DNA of 64,000 nucleotides from positions 1-64,000 of the forward strand of contig NZ_BATP01000007.1 of NCBI RefSeq assembly GCF_000739615.1. The letters run 5' to 3'. Below the pieces are notes generated by a model that worked only from the letters and a program-made list of their open reading frames with translations, was not told the DNA's origin and searched no databases. Of this stretch, positions 35,025 to 42,884 are shown one piece after another; positions within the stretch are counted from its first letter, which is position 1, and each line of letters starts with the position of its first letter. This DNA comes from Haloferula sp. BvORR071 (lineage in GTDB: Bacteria; Verrucomicrobiota; Verrucomicrobiia; Verrucomicrobiales; Akkermansiaceae). The translations under genes were made by a program, and so were the position numbers.

Positions 35025-35837
35025 ATGCTACTCCACTTCTACAAGATGAACGGTGCCGGCAACGATTTCGTTGTCATCGATAACCGCGATCTTTCCGTCG
35101 CCCTGGACAAGGACCAGATCGAAGCGCTCTGCGACCGCCACCGCGGTGTCGGCGCCGATGGCTTGCTGGCCGTGGAGCCGGCGGAGAACGGCGCCGACTT
35201 CAGGTTCCGTTACTACAATGCGGACGGCGGCGAGGCCGAGATGTGCGGCAATGGTGCCCGCTGCTTCGGCCGCTTCACCGCGGCGCTCATGGACGGTGAG
35301 CCAGAGCGCGTGACCTTCGAGACCATCGCTGGCACCCTGGCCGCGGAGCTGGTGGACGAGGAGGTCCGGATCGCGATGTCCGAGCCGAAGGACCTCAAGA
35401 TTGATACCGGCGTGAAGATCCCGGAGCTGAACGCCACCTTGCATTTCATCAATACCGGCGTGCCCCACGTCGTCGCTTTTGTGGCGGATCTGCCAGGCAC
35501 CGAGGTCGTGCGCCACGGTGCGGCGGTCCGCTATCACCAGGCTTTCGCCCCCGCTGGCACGAACGCGAACTTCGCCACCGTGCTCGCCCCCGGTCACATC
35601 GCCATCCGCACCTATGAGCGCGGCGTGGAAGATGAGACCCTCGCCTGCGGCACCGGCATGGTGGCCTGCGCCCTCATGCACCATCTGCTCGATGGTGCAC
35701 CTTCCCCCATCAAGGTGGACGTGAAGGGCGGCGACACCTTGGAGATCGGCTTCGAGAAGACCGGCGAAAGCAGCTTTACGAATGTGACGCTGACCGGCCC
35801 CGCCGACTTTGTTTTCGAGGGCGACATCGAGATTTGA
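35025..35837 (+). CDS. dapF: Diaminopimelate epimerase
   Basis: DapF converts LL- to meso-diaminopimelate for lysine and peptidoglycan. The 270-aa protein has the two catalytic cysteines: Cys74 in EMCGNGARC and Cys208 in LACGTGMVA. The N-terminus MLLHFYKMNGAGNDF is diagnostic. It is 12 bases after trpA. dapA and dapB lie further downstream, separated from it by a toxin-antitoxin pair. Confidence 0.96.
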   Translation: MLLHFYKMNGAGNDFVVIDNRDLSVALDKDQIEALCDRHRGVGADGLLAVEPAENGADFRFRYYNADGGEAEMCGNGARCFGRFTAALMDGEPERVTFETIAGTLAAELVDEEVRIAMSEPKDLKIDTGVKIPELNATLHFINTGVPHVVAFVADLPGTEVVRHGAAVRYHQAFAPAGTNANFATVLAPGHIAIRTYERGVEDETLACGTGMVACALMHHLLDGAPSPIKVDVKGGDTLEIGFEKTGESSFTNVTLTGPADFVFEGDIEI

Positions 35838-35839
35838 TC

Positions 35840-35868
35840 CATATGATGCCAAAAAATGGCATCATATG
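35840..35868. promoter_or_regulatory. 12-bp inverted repeat upstream of the antitoxin gene, probable operator
   Basis: CATATGATGCCA and its exact reverse complement TGGCATCATATG are separated by five A. It is 44 bases upstream of the antitoxin ATG, in a short AT-rich stretch. Further ATGCC/GGCAT half-sites follow nearby, at about 35896-35917. Such dyads are typical binding sites through which ribbon-helix-helix antitoxins repress their own operon. It could also form a terminator-like hairpin for dapF, but it has no T-run. Confidence 0.65.
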
Positions 35869-35912
35869 ATGATAAAACTTGCCATCACTGGGGCAGATGC
35901 CATGCTCGAGGC

Positions 35913-36179
35913 ATGGAAAGGAAGAAGGTCAGCTATCGAAGTGCCAGCAAGCGCACCATCGTGGACTTGCCGGACGAAGACCTGAGCCGCTTGGATGAAG
36001 TGGCCGAACAGCAATCGGTCTCGCGGGCTGCTCTCCTCCGGGAAGCGGTGGCCGAATACGTGATACGCAAGAGCAAGGCCCCCGCAGTGCCCAAGCCGCT
36101 AACCGGTTTTGGCTCGCTGAAGGGCTACTACGGTGAGGCCCTCGCTTATCAGGATGAACTTCGCGGAGAGTGGGAATGA
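35913..36179 (+). CDS. Ribbon-helix-helix antitoxin (VapB-type)
   Basis: An 88-aa DNA-binding protein. The start is the ATG at 35913 (MERKKVSYRS), because the ribbon-helix-helix begins right after it: the beta-strand RTIVDLPDEDLSRLDEVA, then the helix SVSRAALLREAVAEYV. The C-terminal tail (GFGSLKGYYGEALAYQDELR) is the likely toxin-wrapping region. It overlaps the PIN toxin by ATGA. The palindrome at 35840-35868 is its probable operator. Confidence 0.85.
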   Translation: MERKKVSYRSASKRTIVDLPDEDLSRLDEVAEQQSVSRAALLREAVAEYVIRKSKAPAVPKPLTGFGSLKGYYGEALAYQDELRGEWE

Positions 36180-36547
36180 CCGGCTTCTTCGACACGAATA
36201 TCCTGATCGACTTCCTTAATGGCGTGCCGGAGGCGCAGGTCGCCACCTCGCCTTACGGCCGCCGGTGCATCAGCCGGATTACCTGGATGGAAGTGCTGGC
36301 CGGGGTGAAAGATACCCCGGGCGAGGACATCGCGCGGACCTTCCTCGCCCAGTTCGACGTGGTTGAGATGAGCGAGGATGTCGCCGAAGCGGCCCTCACC
36401 TTACGTCGACACCATGTGCCGCGCCTGAAGTTACCGGACGCGATCATCCTCGCCTCGGCACGGATGCTGGGCTGCCGCCTGATTACACGGAACACGCGGG
36501 ACTTTCCTCAAGACTCGGCGGACGTGCTGGTGCCTTACCGTCTGTGA
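36176..36547 (+). CDS. PIN-domain ribonuclease toxin (VapC-type)
   Basis: A 123-aa PIN nuclease. The acidic active-site residues are visible: Asp6 in FFDTNILIDFL, Glu in ITWMEVLAG, Asp in KLPDAIILASARM and the late Asp in TRNTRDFP. VapC toxins cleave tRNA or rRNA when freed from the antitoxin. It starts inside the antitoxin stop (ATGA), the standard antitoxin-first order. The pair sits between dapF and dapA. Confidence 0.88.
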   Translation: MTGFFDTNILIDFLNGVPEAQVATSPYGRRCISRITWMEVLAGVKDTPGEDIARTFLAQFDVVEMSEDVAEAALTLRRHHVPRLKLPDAIILASARMLGCRLITRNTRDFPQDSADVLVPYRL

Positions 36548-36614
36548 CGGAAAATTTCATATTCCCCGGGTTCCGGGTTGAAGAGCGGCAAATCACGTTC
36601 ATTCTCCGCCCGCC

Positions 36615-37499
36615 ATGACGTTCCGAGGCACTTACACCGCGCTGATTACGCCCTTCCGTGACGACCGTATTGATGCCGCGGCCTTCAAAGCCCTGATCGA
36701 GCGGCAGATCGCCGCCGGCATCACCGGTATCGTCCCCGTCGGCACCACCGGCGAATCGCCCACCGTCGATACCGACGAGCACATCGAGGTGATCCGCCTC
36801 GCCGTGGAATACGCCGCGGGCCGCTGCCAAGTGGTCGCGGGCACGGGGGCAAATGCCACCAAGGAGGCGATCGAGCTGACCCAAGCCGCCGAGAAGGTCG
36901 GCGCGACCGGCACGCTCCAAGTCTGCCCCTACTACAACAAGCCTTCGCAGGAAGGGATCTACCGCCACTTCCGTAGCGTGGCCGAAAACACCGGCCTGCC
37001 GGTGATGCTCTACAGCGTGCCCGGCCGTAGCGGCGTGGAGATTGGCGTGGAAACCGCCGCCCGCCTTGCCGCCGACTGCAAGAACATCGTCTCCATCAAG
37101 GAGGCCGGTGGTTCGGTCGAGCGCGTGAACCAGCTTTTCCAAGCGGTGCCCGCGGATTTCTCGATCCTCTCCGGCGATGACCCGCTGACGCTGCCCTTCA
37201 TGTCCTGCGGCGCGGTCGGTCTCGTCTCCGTGGCCTCTAACCTCGTTCCCGAGGTGCTGGTGAAGCTGGTGCAGACCTGCCTCGACGGTGACTTCGTGGC
37301 GGCCCTGGCCCAGCAGAAGCAGTGGTACCCCCTCTTCCGCGGCCTGATGTCGCTGGACGTGAACCCGGTGCCGATCAAGACCGCCGTGGCCCTGCAAGGT
37401 CACTGCACTGAGGAACTGCGCCTGCCGCTGGCACCGCTTACCGACTCCGGGAAGGCCCAGCTCCGCTCGCTCCTCACCGAATTCGGACTTCTCCGCTAA
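36615..37499 (+). CDS. dapA: 4-hydroxy-tetrahydrodipicolinate synthase
   Basis: DapA condenses aspartate semialdehyde with pyruvate. The 294-aa TIM barrel has the Schiff-base Lys162 in VSIKEAGG, Tyr133 in MLYSVPGRSG, and the GTTGES carboxylate-binding loop (43-48). It starts 67 bases after the toxin gene and 28 bases before dapB, in the same direction. It probably has its own promoter downstream of the toxin gene. Confidence 0.96.
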   Translation: MTFRGTYTALITPFRDDRIDAAAFKALIERQIAAGITGIVPVGTTGESPTVDTDEHIEVIRLAVEYAAGRCQVVAGTGANATKEAIELTQAAEKVGATGTLQVCPYYNKPSQEGIYRHFRSVAENTGLPVMLYSVPGRSGVEIGVETAARLAADCKNIVSIKEAGGSVERVNQLFQAVPADFSILSGDDPLTLPFMSCGAVGLVSVASNLVPEVLVKLVQTCLDGDFVAALAQQKQWYPLFRGLMSLDVNPVPIKTAVALQGHCTEELRLPLAPLTDSGKAQLRSLLTEFGLLR

Positions 37500-37527
37500 A
37501 AAGGACAGCCACCATCCGGAAAGCGCC

Positions 37528-38265
37528 ATGATCCAACTTCTAGTCACCGGCAAGTCAGGCCGAATGGGCCAAGCCGTCCTCCAAGCCGCGAGCCAAGAGC
37601 CCGCGGTTACCGTGACCGCTACTCACGACGCCGGCGAGAATCTCGCCGCGGCGATCGCCCAAGCCAACACGGTGATCGACTTCACCATGCACAAGTTCAC
37701 CAGGGAGCTGCTCGACGCGGCGCTGGTGAACAAAACGCACTTGGTGATCGGCACCACCGGCCACACCGATGAAGAGCGCGCGGCCATCCGCGAGGCCTCC
37801 AAGACCCTGCCGATCGTTTACGCACCGAACTTCTCGATCGGGGTGAATACCCTCTTCTGGCTGACCCAGAAGGCCGCGCAAGTGCTTACCCAGGACCGCT
37901 TCGACATCGAAGTGACGGAGATGCATCACCGCCACAAGATCGACGCGCCCTCCGGTACCGCCCGCCGACTGCTGGAAATCCTCAACGAGGAAACCGGCAC
38001 GAAATACGAGGAGGACATCGCCCACGGCCGCTTCGGCAACGTCGGCCCGCGGGCGCCCCGCGAGATCGGCATGCACACCCTGCGTGGTGGCGATGTGGTC
38101 GGCGACCACACGGTGATCTTCGCCGCGGATGGCGAGCGGGTGGAACTGACCCACAAGGCCAGCTCGCGCCTGACCTTCGCTGCCGGTGCCGTGCGTGCTG
38201 CGGTCTGGCTCTATAACAAGCCGGCCGGCATCTACGACATGCAGGATGTGTTGGGCTTGAAATAG
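37528..38265 (+). CDS. dapB: 4-hydroxy-tetrahydrodipicolinate reductase
   Basis: DapB reduces the DapA product with NAD(P)H. The 245-aa protein has an N-terminal Rossmann segment (LVTGKSGRMGQAV), FTMHKF and TTGHTDEE of the cofactor site, NFSIGVN, and the signature EMHHRHKIDAPSGTA with catalytic His/Lys. It forms a unit with dapA. An imperfect inverted repeat follows its stop. Confidence 0.96.
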   Translation: MIQLLVTGKSGRMGQAVLQAASQEPAVTVTATHDAGENLAAAIAQANTVIDFTMHKFTRELLDAALVNKTHLVIGTTGHTDEERAAIREASKTLPIVYAPNFSIGVNTLFWLTQKAAQVLTQDRFDIEVTEMHHRHKIDAPSGTARRLLEILNEETGTKYEEDIAHGRFGNVGPRAPREIGMHTLRGGDVVGDHTVIFAADGERVELTHKASSRLTFAAGAVRAAVWLYNKPAGIYDMQDVLGLK

Positions 38266-38353
38266 ACAGAAGATCTGAAGGCTACAGACGACAGACTTGA
38301 GAATCACCCGGTGCCTTCCAGTCTTATGTCTGTAGTCTTGCCGTCTTCCGTCT
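38264..38353. repeat. Imperfect inverted repeat (REP-like) between dapB and folK
   Basis: 38264-38299 and the reverse complement of 38319-38353 match at most positions (shared blocks AGAC-GAAGA, AAG-CTACAGAC, AGACT), separated by about 19 bases. It would form a long stem in RNA. The left arm starts right at the dapB stop codon and the right arm ends just before the folK ribosome-binding site. The pattern looks like a dispersed palindromic element and may also act as a transcription or decay barrier. Confidence 0.6.
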
Positions 38354-38367
38354 CTCAAGGGATACGT

Positions 38368-38862
38368 GTGGGCATTGCCTTGGGGTCAAACTTGGGCAAC
38401 CGCCTGAAGCACTTGCAGGAGGCCCGGGACCTGTTGAAGCGGGTCGCGGTGCCGGACTCGCTGCTCCAAGCATCCGTTTACCAGACGGAGCCGGTGGATT
38501 GTCCGGACGATTCGCCCGATTTCTACAACACGGTGGTCGAAATCGGCTACACGGGCACCGCGCATGAGCTACTGGATGCAACCCAGGCGATCGAGTTCCG
38601 GCTCGGCCGCACGGCGGTTCCGGAGCGGAACGCGCCGCGGGTGATCGATGTGGACATCCTCTACTTCGGCGAGGAGCGGATCGATGGCGAAATCCTCGAC
38701 CTCCCCCACCCCCGGCTGACCTCGCGGCGCTTTGTGCTTCAGCCGCTCGCGGAGATCCGGCCGGACCTGATCCTGCCTGGCGATCAAGTTTCGATTGCGG
38801 AACACCTCCGCCACCTTGATTCTAACGAACCGCCGCTGGTGACTGTCCAAGCGACGTGGTAA
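38368..38862 (+). CDS. folK: 2-amino-4-hydroxy-6-hydroxymethyldihydropteridine pyrophosphokinase
   Basis: FolK transfers pyrophosphate from ATP to the pterin in folate synthesis. Signature elements are GIALGSNLGNRLKHL at the N-terminus and RVIDVDILYFGE with the metal-binding Asp pair. The start is set at GTG 38368 because AAGGGA lies 5 bases upstream and the family motif follows at once. A longer open frame from 38311 runs through the inverted repeat. It is 164 aa, the usual length. Its end overlaps panB. Confidence 0.92.
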   Translation: MGIALGSNLGNRLKHLQEARDLLKRVAVPDSLLQASVYQTEPVDCPDDSPDFYNTVVEIGYTGTAHELLDATQAIEFRLGRTAVPERNAPRVIDVDILYFGEERIDGEILDLPHPRLTSRRFVLQPLAEIRPDLILPGDQVSIAEHLRHLDSNEPPLVTVQATW

Positions 38863-39665
38863 GCCATCCGCCCGCCGTGACCGCATCCGAAAAAGCCGCC
38901 GCCATCCTCCGCCGGAAAGCTTCAGGCCCGCCGGTGACGATGCTAACGGCCTACGACTATCCGACCGCCCGTCTCTTCGATGATGGCGGTGTGGATATCC
39001 TGCTGGTCGGCGATTCGCTTGGCATGGTGGTTCTTGGCTATCCGGACACCACCCACGTGACGCTCGAGCAGATGCTGCACCACGTGGCAGCCGTGGCCCG
39101 GGCCAAACCACGGGCGATGGTGGTGGGAGACCTTTCGATCGGCACCTATCCCGACGCCGCAACCGCACTCGCCAATGCCAAGCGCTTGGTGGAGGCCGGG
39201 GCTGAGGCAGTGAAGCTGGAAGGCGGCTTGCGCCAGGCGGACAAGGTCCACGCGATCGTGGACGCCGGAATCCCGGTTTGTGGCCATCTAGGCATGCTCC
39301 CGCAGCGGGTGCTGGAAGAAGGTGGCTACCGCAAGAAGGGCAAGACCCCCGAGCAAAGCGCCGCTCTGCTGGAAGGCGCGCAGGCGTTGGTGGATGCCGG
39401 GGTCTTCGCGATCGTGCTGGAGAGCGTGGTCCCCTCCGTCGCGGAGTGGATCAGCAGTCAAATTGCTGCACCGACTATCGGCATCGGCAGTGGCGAGCAT
39501 ACTTGCGACGGCGAGGTGGCGGTGGCCACAGACCTGATCGGCACCTTTCCTTGGTTCGTGCCACCCTTCGCGAAGCCGGAGGCTAATCTTGCGCCCCAAA
39601 TCGCCGCCGCTGCCGCTGCCTATTGCAAGCGGGTGCAGGACGCGCCGGCCCGCCACCCAGGCTAG
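38856..39665 (+). CDS. panB: 3-methyl-2-oxobutanoate hydroxymethyltransferase
   Basis: PanB makes ketopantoate for coenzyme A. The 269-aa protein has LTAYDYPTARLFDDGGVD, LLVGDSLGMVVLG and the catalytic Glu region near IVLESVVPSVAEWI. The start is GTG either at 38856 (overlapping folK by 7 bases) or at 38877; neither has a clear ribosome-binding site. Folate and pantothenate genes next to each other are common because both pathways use one-carbon or branched precursors. Confidence 0.94.
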   Translation: MVSHPPAVTASEKAAAILRRKASGPPVTMLTAYDYPTARLFDDGGVDILLVGDSLGMVVLGYPDTTHVTLEQMLHHVAAVARAKPRAMVVGDLSIGTYPDAATALANAKRLVEAGAEAVKLEGGLRQADKVHAIVDAGIPVCGHLGMLPQRVLEEGGYRKKGKTPEQSAALLEGAQALVDAGVFAIVLESVVPSVAEWISSQIAAPTIGIGSGEHTCDGEVAVATDLIGTFPWFVPPFAKPEANLAPQIAAAAAAYCKRVQDAPARHPG

Positions 39666-39684
39666 AGCCAGCAAGCCCTACGGC

Positions 39685-40083
39685 ATGCCATCCATCGTTC
39701 TGCGCCATGCCAGCGACTCGGACAGCTTGACCCGGGCGGTCGAATCGCTTGCCAAGCCCTTGGATGCCAGATGGTCCCCCGGCGACCGCCGTTCGAAGTC
39801 CCGGCAGCACGAGAATTTCGGCTTCAATCTCTGCCTGGTGGACCGGGAAGGCCCCGTCGGCGAATGCTTGGAGGAAGCGCTGCGACGGTTCGGCGAACTG
39901 GAACAGCAGCTTTCCGCCCTCGGCCAGTCGTTGCGGGGATGCGTGGTGGACATCGGGATCTTCGGGGATCCCGCTTACTTCACCCGCTCCGTGAGGCTCA
40001 GCGCCAGTCAATGCGCCCGCTGGGCAAACTTGGGAGTGGATTTCGAGGTCTCCTTCTACCCATCCTCCCAGCCGGAACCATGA
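39685..40083 (+). CDS. Small DUF4279-like protein
   Basis: A 132-aa soluble protein from ATG 39685. The layout resembles DUF4279: a start with a PLDARWSPGDRR segment, an amphipathic helix (CLEEALRRFGELEQQLSAL), a strand VVDIGIFGD, and a final helix-strand SASQCARWANLGVDFEVSFY. This family is sometimes found as immunity or accessory proteins of unknown function. It overlaps the release-factor-like gene by ATGA. The family call is tentative. Confidence 0.55.
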   Translation: MPSIVLRHASDSDSLTRAVESLAKPLDARWSPGDRRSKSRQHENFGFNLCLVDREGPVGECLEEALRRFGELEQQLSALGQSLRGCVVDIGIFGDPAYFTRSVRLSASQCARWANLGVDFEVSFYPSSQPEP

Positions 40084-40484
40084 CCAGCCCCGAAAAACAA
40101 GCCGCGCTCGAAGAGCGCATGGCCCGGCTGGGCATCGAGGAGGAGGACCTCCACGAGAGCTTCATCCTCGGCTCCGGCTCGGGCGGGCAGAAGATCAACA
40201 AGACGAACTCCTGCGTCTTCTTGAAGCATATCCCCAGCGGCTTACAGGTGAAGTGTCAGGAAAGCCGTTCGCGCGAGGCGAACCGTTACCTGGCGCGGGA
40301 GTCACTCTGCGACACCTTTGAGGGCATCAAGCGCGACAAGGCGACGGCGCAGAAGCAGGCGATCGAAAAAGCCCGCCGCACCAACCGCAAGCGCTCGCGC
40401 CGCTCCAAGCAACGTTCGGTGGCCGAAAAGCGTCAGCTTTCTGAAAAGAAGTCGCTCCGGAAAGCTCCTGGAGCTGAAGATTGA
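40080..40484 (+). CDS. RF-1-domain peptide-release / ribosome-rescue factor-like protein
   Basis: A 134-aa protein with only the catalytic domain of class I release factors. GSGSGGQKINKTNSCVFL contains the GGQ that triggers peptidyl-tRNA hydrolysis. The basic C-terminal tail (RTNRKRSRRSKQR, then KRQLSEKKSLRK) resembles the ArfB/ICT1 tail that enters the empty mRNA channel. There is no stop-codon recognition domain. It is therefore likely to rescue stalled ribosomes. It is coupled to the upstream small gene by ATGA overlap. Confidence 0.82.
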   Translation: MTSPEKQAALEERMARLGIEEEDLHESFILGSGSGGQKINKTNSCVFLKHIPSGLQVKCQESRSREANRYLARESLCDTFEGIKRDKATAQKQAIEKARRTNRKRSRRSKQRSVAEKRQLSEKKSLRKAPGAED

Positions 40485-40519
40485 TTCCAGCAGCAAGCCT
40501 GCTAACCCTGTAGTCAGCC

Positions 40520-41329
40520 ATGAAAGCCTACCTCGATCTGATGCGCGATGTCCTGCAGAACGGCGAGGAACGTTCCGACCGCACGGGCACCGGCACACTT
40601 TCCGTATTCGGACGGCAGGTCCGTTACGATCTCCGTGAGGGCTTCCCCTGCCTGACCACCAAGAAATTGCACCTGCGCTCGATCATCCACGAGCTGCTCT
40701 GGTTCATTAAAGGCGACACCAACGTGGCCTACCTGCAGGAGAACGGCGTGCGGATCTGGGATGAATGGGCGGACGAGAGCGGCGATCTCGGCCCGGTCTA
40801 TGGGCGCCAGTGGCGCTCCTTCCCCGCCCCCGACGGCCGTGAGGTCGACCAGATCGCGGAACTCGTCCACGGGCTGCGGGGCGACCCGCATTCACGGCGA
40901 CATCTGGTGGTGGCGTGGAACCCCGGCGAGCTGAATCGCATGGCCCTCCCGCCCTGCCATTGCCTGTTCCAATTCTTCGTTCACGAACCGGAGTCCGACC
41001 GTCCGGGGCTATCCTGCCAGCTCTACCAGCGCTCGGCGGACCTCTTCCTCGGGGTGCCTTTCAACGTGGCCTCCTACGCGCTGCTCACGATGATGCTGGC
41101 CCAAGTCTGCGGCTTCGAGGCGCGCGACTTCGTCCACACCTTCGGCGACCTGCACCTCTACAAGAATCACCTCGACCAAGCGCGCGAACAACTCACCCGC
41201 GATCCGAAGGCTCTGCCCAAGATGTGGATCAACCCGAAGGTCCGCGAGCTGGACGACTTCAGCTTCGATGATTTCCGGCTGGAGAACTACGATCCACACC
41301 CGCACATCAAGGCGGAAGTCTCGGTTTAA
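40520..41329 (+). CDS. thyA: Thymidylate synthase
   Basis: ThyA methylates dUMP with methylene-tetrahydrofolate. The 269-aa protein has catalytic Cys146 in [10 protein letters not shown] and the dUMP-binding SRRHLV. It also has the folate/dUMP motif [16 protein letters not shown] and the [12 protein letters not shown] segment. folA follows two genes later, supporting a thymidylate/folate group from 40.5 to 42.2 kb. Confidence 0.97.
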   Translation: MKAYLDLMRDVLQNGEERSDRTGTGTLSVFGRQVRYDLREGFPCLTTKKLHLRSIIHELLWFIKGDTNVAYLQENGVRIWDEWADESGDLGPVYGRQWRSFPAPDGREVDQIAELVHGLRGDPHSRRHLVVAWNPGELNRMALPPCHCLFQFFVHEPESDRPGLSCQLYQRSADLFLGVPFNVASYALLTMMLAQVCGFEARDFVHTFGDLHLYKNHLDQAREQLTRDPKALPKMWINPKVRELDDFSFDDFRLENYDPHPHIKAEVSV

Positions 41330-41337
41330 GTGCATCC

Positions 41338-41700
41338 ATGTTCCACTTCGAGCACCGCGAGGATAAACCCATCAGCACGCACCGCTTCGCGTGGCGGATG
41401 TTGCGCTGCTTTTCCTACGCGCTGGTGACGGTGCTTGCGGCGCTGGTGATCGGCGTCGTCGGCTATCACACGATCGGCGGCTTGGGGTGGATCGATGCCT
41501 TTCTCAATGCCTCGATGATCCTCGGCGGGATGGGACCGGTGGATGCGATGACGACGGATGCCGGCAAGATCTTCGCTGGTTGCTACGCACTCTTCTCGGG
41601 CTTGTTCTTCGTGGCGCTGGCAGGCTTCCTCTTCGCGCCGGTGATGCACCGGATTTTGCACCGCTTTCACTACGAGGAGGACCAGGAAGGAGAATCTTGA
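41338..41700 (+). CDS. Small membrane protein resembling a two-helix potassium-channel module
   Basis: A 120-aa protein with a hydrophobic helix at about 26-47 and another at about 77-101, joined by a loop containing ILGGMGPVDAMTTDAGKIFAG. That loop sits where a K+ channel pore loop would be and precedes a small-residue helix (FSGLFFVALAG), like Ion_trans_2 proteins. The canonical TVGYG filter is missing, so channel function is doubtful. It starts 8 bases after thyA, and its stop overlaps the folA start (TGATG). Confidence 0.6.
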   Translation: MFHFEHREDKPISTHRFAWRMLRCFSYALVTVLAALVIGVVGYHTIGGLGWIDAFLNASMILGGMGPVDAMTTDAGKIFAGCYALFSGLFFVALAGFLFAPVMHRILHRFHYEEDQEGES

Positions 41701-42167
41701 TGCGTTTGATTGCCATTGTCGCGATGACCCCGGAGCGTGTGATCGGTCGGAACGGAACCCTGCCCTGGCACCTGCCGGAGGACCTTGCCTTCTTCAAGCG
41801 GACCACCTCCGGCCATGCGATCGTGATGGGCCGCAAGACCTACGAGTCGATTGGCAGGCCGCTGCCCAAGCGCCGCAATATCGTGCTGACCCGGGACCAG
41901 TCTTGGTCAGCCCCGGGAATCGAGGTGATCCACGCGCCGGAAGAGCTGGCCATGCTTCCCGGTCTGGAGGGAGATGTCTTCGTGATCGGCGGGGCCGAGA
42001 TCTACGCCGCCTTCCTCGACCAACTGGACGAATTGCTGGTTTCCCGCGTTTTCGAGAATTACCCGGGTGACACGCAGCTCCCGGTATTCGAACATGCCTT
42101 CGCGGAGCCGGAGCTGATCGAGACGCACGACGCCTTCGAAGTCCGCCGCTACCAACGCCAACCTTAA
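41700..42167 (+). CDS. folA: Dihydrofolate reductase
   Basis: FolA regenerates tetrahydrofolate used up by ThyA. The 155-aa protein has the N-terminal IVAMTPERVIGRNGTLPWHL with the catalytic acidic residue in LPEDLAFF, the NADPH motif MGRKTYESIGRPLP, and VIGGAEIYAAFL. The ATG at 41700 shares one base with the stop of the upstream membrane gene. Confidence 0.96.
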   Translation: MRLIAIVAMTPERVIGRNGTLPWHLPEDLAFFKRTTSGHAIVMGRKTYESIGRPLPKRRNIVLTRDQSWSAPGIEVIHAPEELAMLPGLEGDVFVIGGAEIYAAFLDQLDELLVSRVFENYPGDTQLPVFEHAFAEPELIETHDAFEVRRYQRQP

Positions 42168-42182
42168 CTCCACTAGCCAGCC

Positions 42183-42560
42183 ATGCCCCAATCATTCGAA
42201 CTCGAAGGCACCCTGAAGCTCATCTTCGACGTGCAGACCTTCTCCAGCGGCTTCATCAAGCGGGAGTTCGTGGTGGAAGTGCCGGACGGCAAGTTCCCGC
42301 AGATGATCAAGTTCGAGTGCGTGAAGGACAAGACCGCCATGCTCGACAAGCTGAGCATCGGCGACAACGTCAAGGTCTCCTTCGACGTCCGTGGCAGCGA
42401 ATACAAGGAGCGCTTCTACGTGAACCTGAACGCTTGGAAGCTCGTGAAATCCGGCGGCGGCAGTGGCGATGACTTCAGCCAAGAGCCGCCGCGCGGCAAC
42501 TCCTCGCTGGATGATGCCTTCGACCGCGAGCCGAATTACTCGGACGACGTGCCGTTCTGA
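42183..42560 (+). CDS. DUF3127 OB-fold protein with SSB-like acidic tail
   Basis: A 125-aa protein of the DUF3127 family. Residues 1-88 form the predicted OB-fold ([40 protein letters not shown]). A Gly/Ser-rich linker and an acidic tail end in SDDVPF, very close to the DDDIPF tip with which single-stranded DNA-binding proteins recruit repair and replication partners. Role in DNA metabolism is inferred from fold and tail. It lies 15 bases after folA. Confidence 0.75.
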   Translation: MPQSFELEGTLKLIFDVQTFSSGFIKREFVVEVPDGKFPQMIKFECVKDKTAMLDKLSIGDNVKVSFDVRGSEYKERFYVNLNAWKLVKSGGGSGDDFSQEPPRGNSSLDDAFDREPNYSDDVPF

Positions 42561-42884
42561 AGCGGTGCACGCCTGCGGCGTGTAAGAGTCCGCGCCGGCC
42601 TCCGGCTGGCGGACTTCCCCTCAGGAGGGATGCGCCTTTGCTGCGCCATCCGCCTCCCTGTATTCTGCAATCTAGCAGACGGGGGCACCTATCTCGCGGC
42701 CGGGCTTGTGACGAGGCCGTAACGCAGGCCCCCCGGGACGCGCGGAGCCCCGGAAATCATCGCTTTTTTACAATTCGGAGATGGACCGTCTCCCTATCTT
42801 ACGGTTGTTTGAATGGGATAAGTTAGGTCTTGGGCCGGGTCTCGCTACCCGGCCCATACTCAACCGCCTTGCTTACCCCCCACG
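42561..42884. repeat. Intergenic palindrome cluster before the FG-GAP genes
   Basis: This 324-base gap has no gene I can support. It holds CACGCCTGCGGCGTG (42568-42582), a 27-base hairpin GTCCGC...GCGGAC (42588-42614) and a nested palindrome GGAGGGATG...CATCCGCCTCC (about 42624-42657). Just before the next gene is GGGCCGGGT/ACCCGGCCC (42832-42855). The first three look like dispersed REP-type units; the last lies 29 bases upstream of the FG-GAP start and could act on its mRNA leader. The stretch around 42760-42830 is AT-rich and may hold the promoter. Confidence 0.55.

Noticed and set aside
41338-41700. Functional potassium channel
   Set aside because: The two-helix layout is suggestive, but the selectivity filter is absent, so it is reported only as channel-like.
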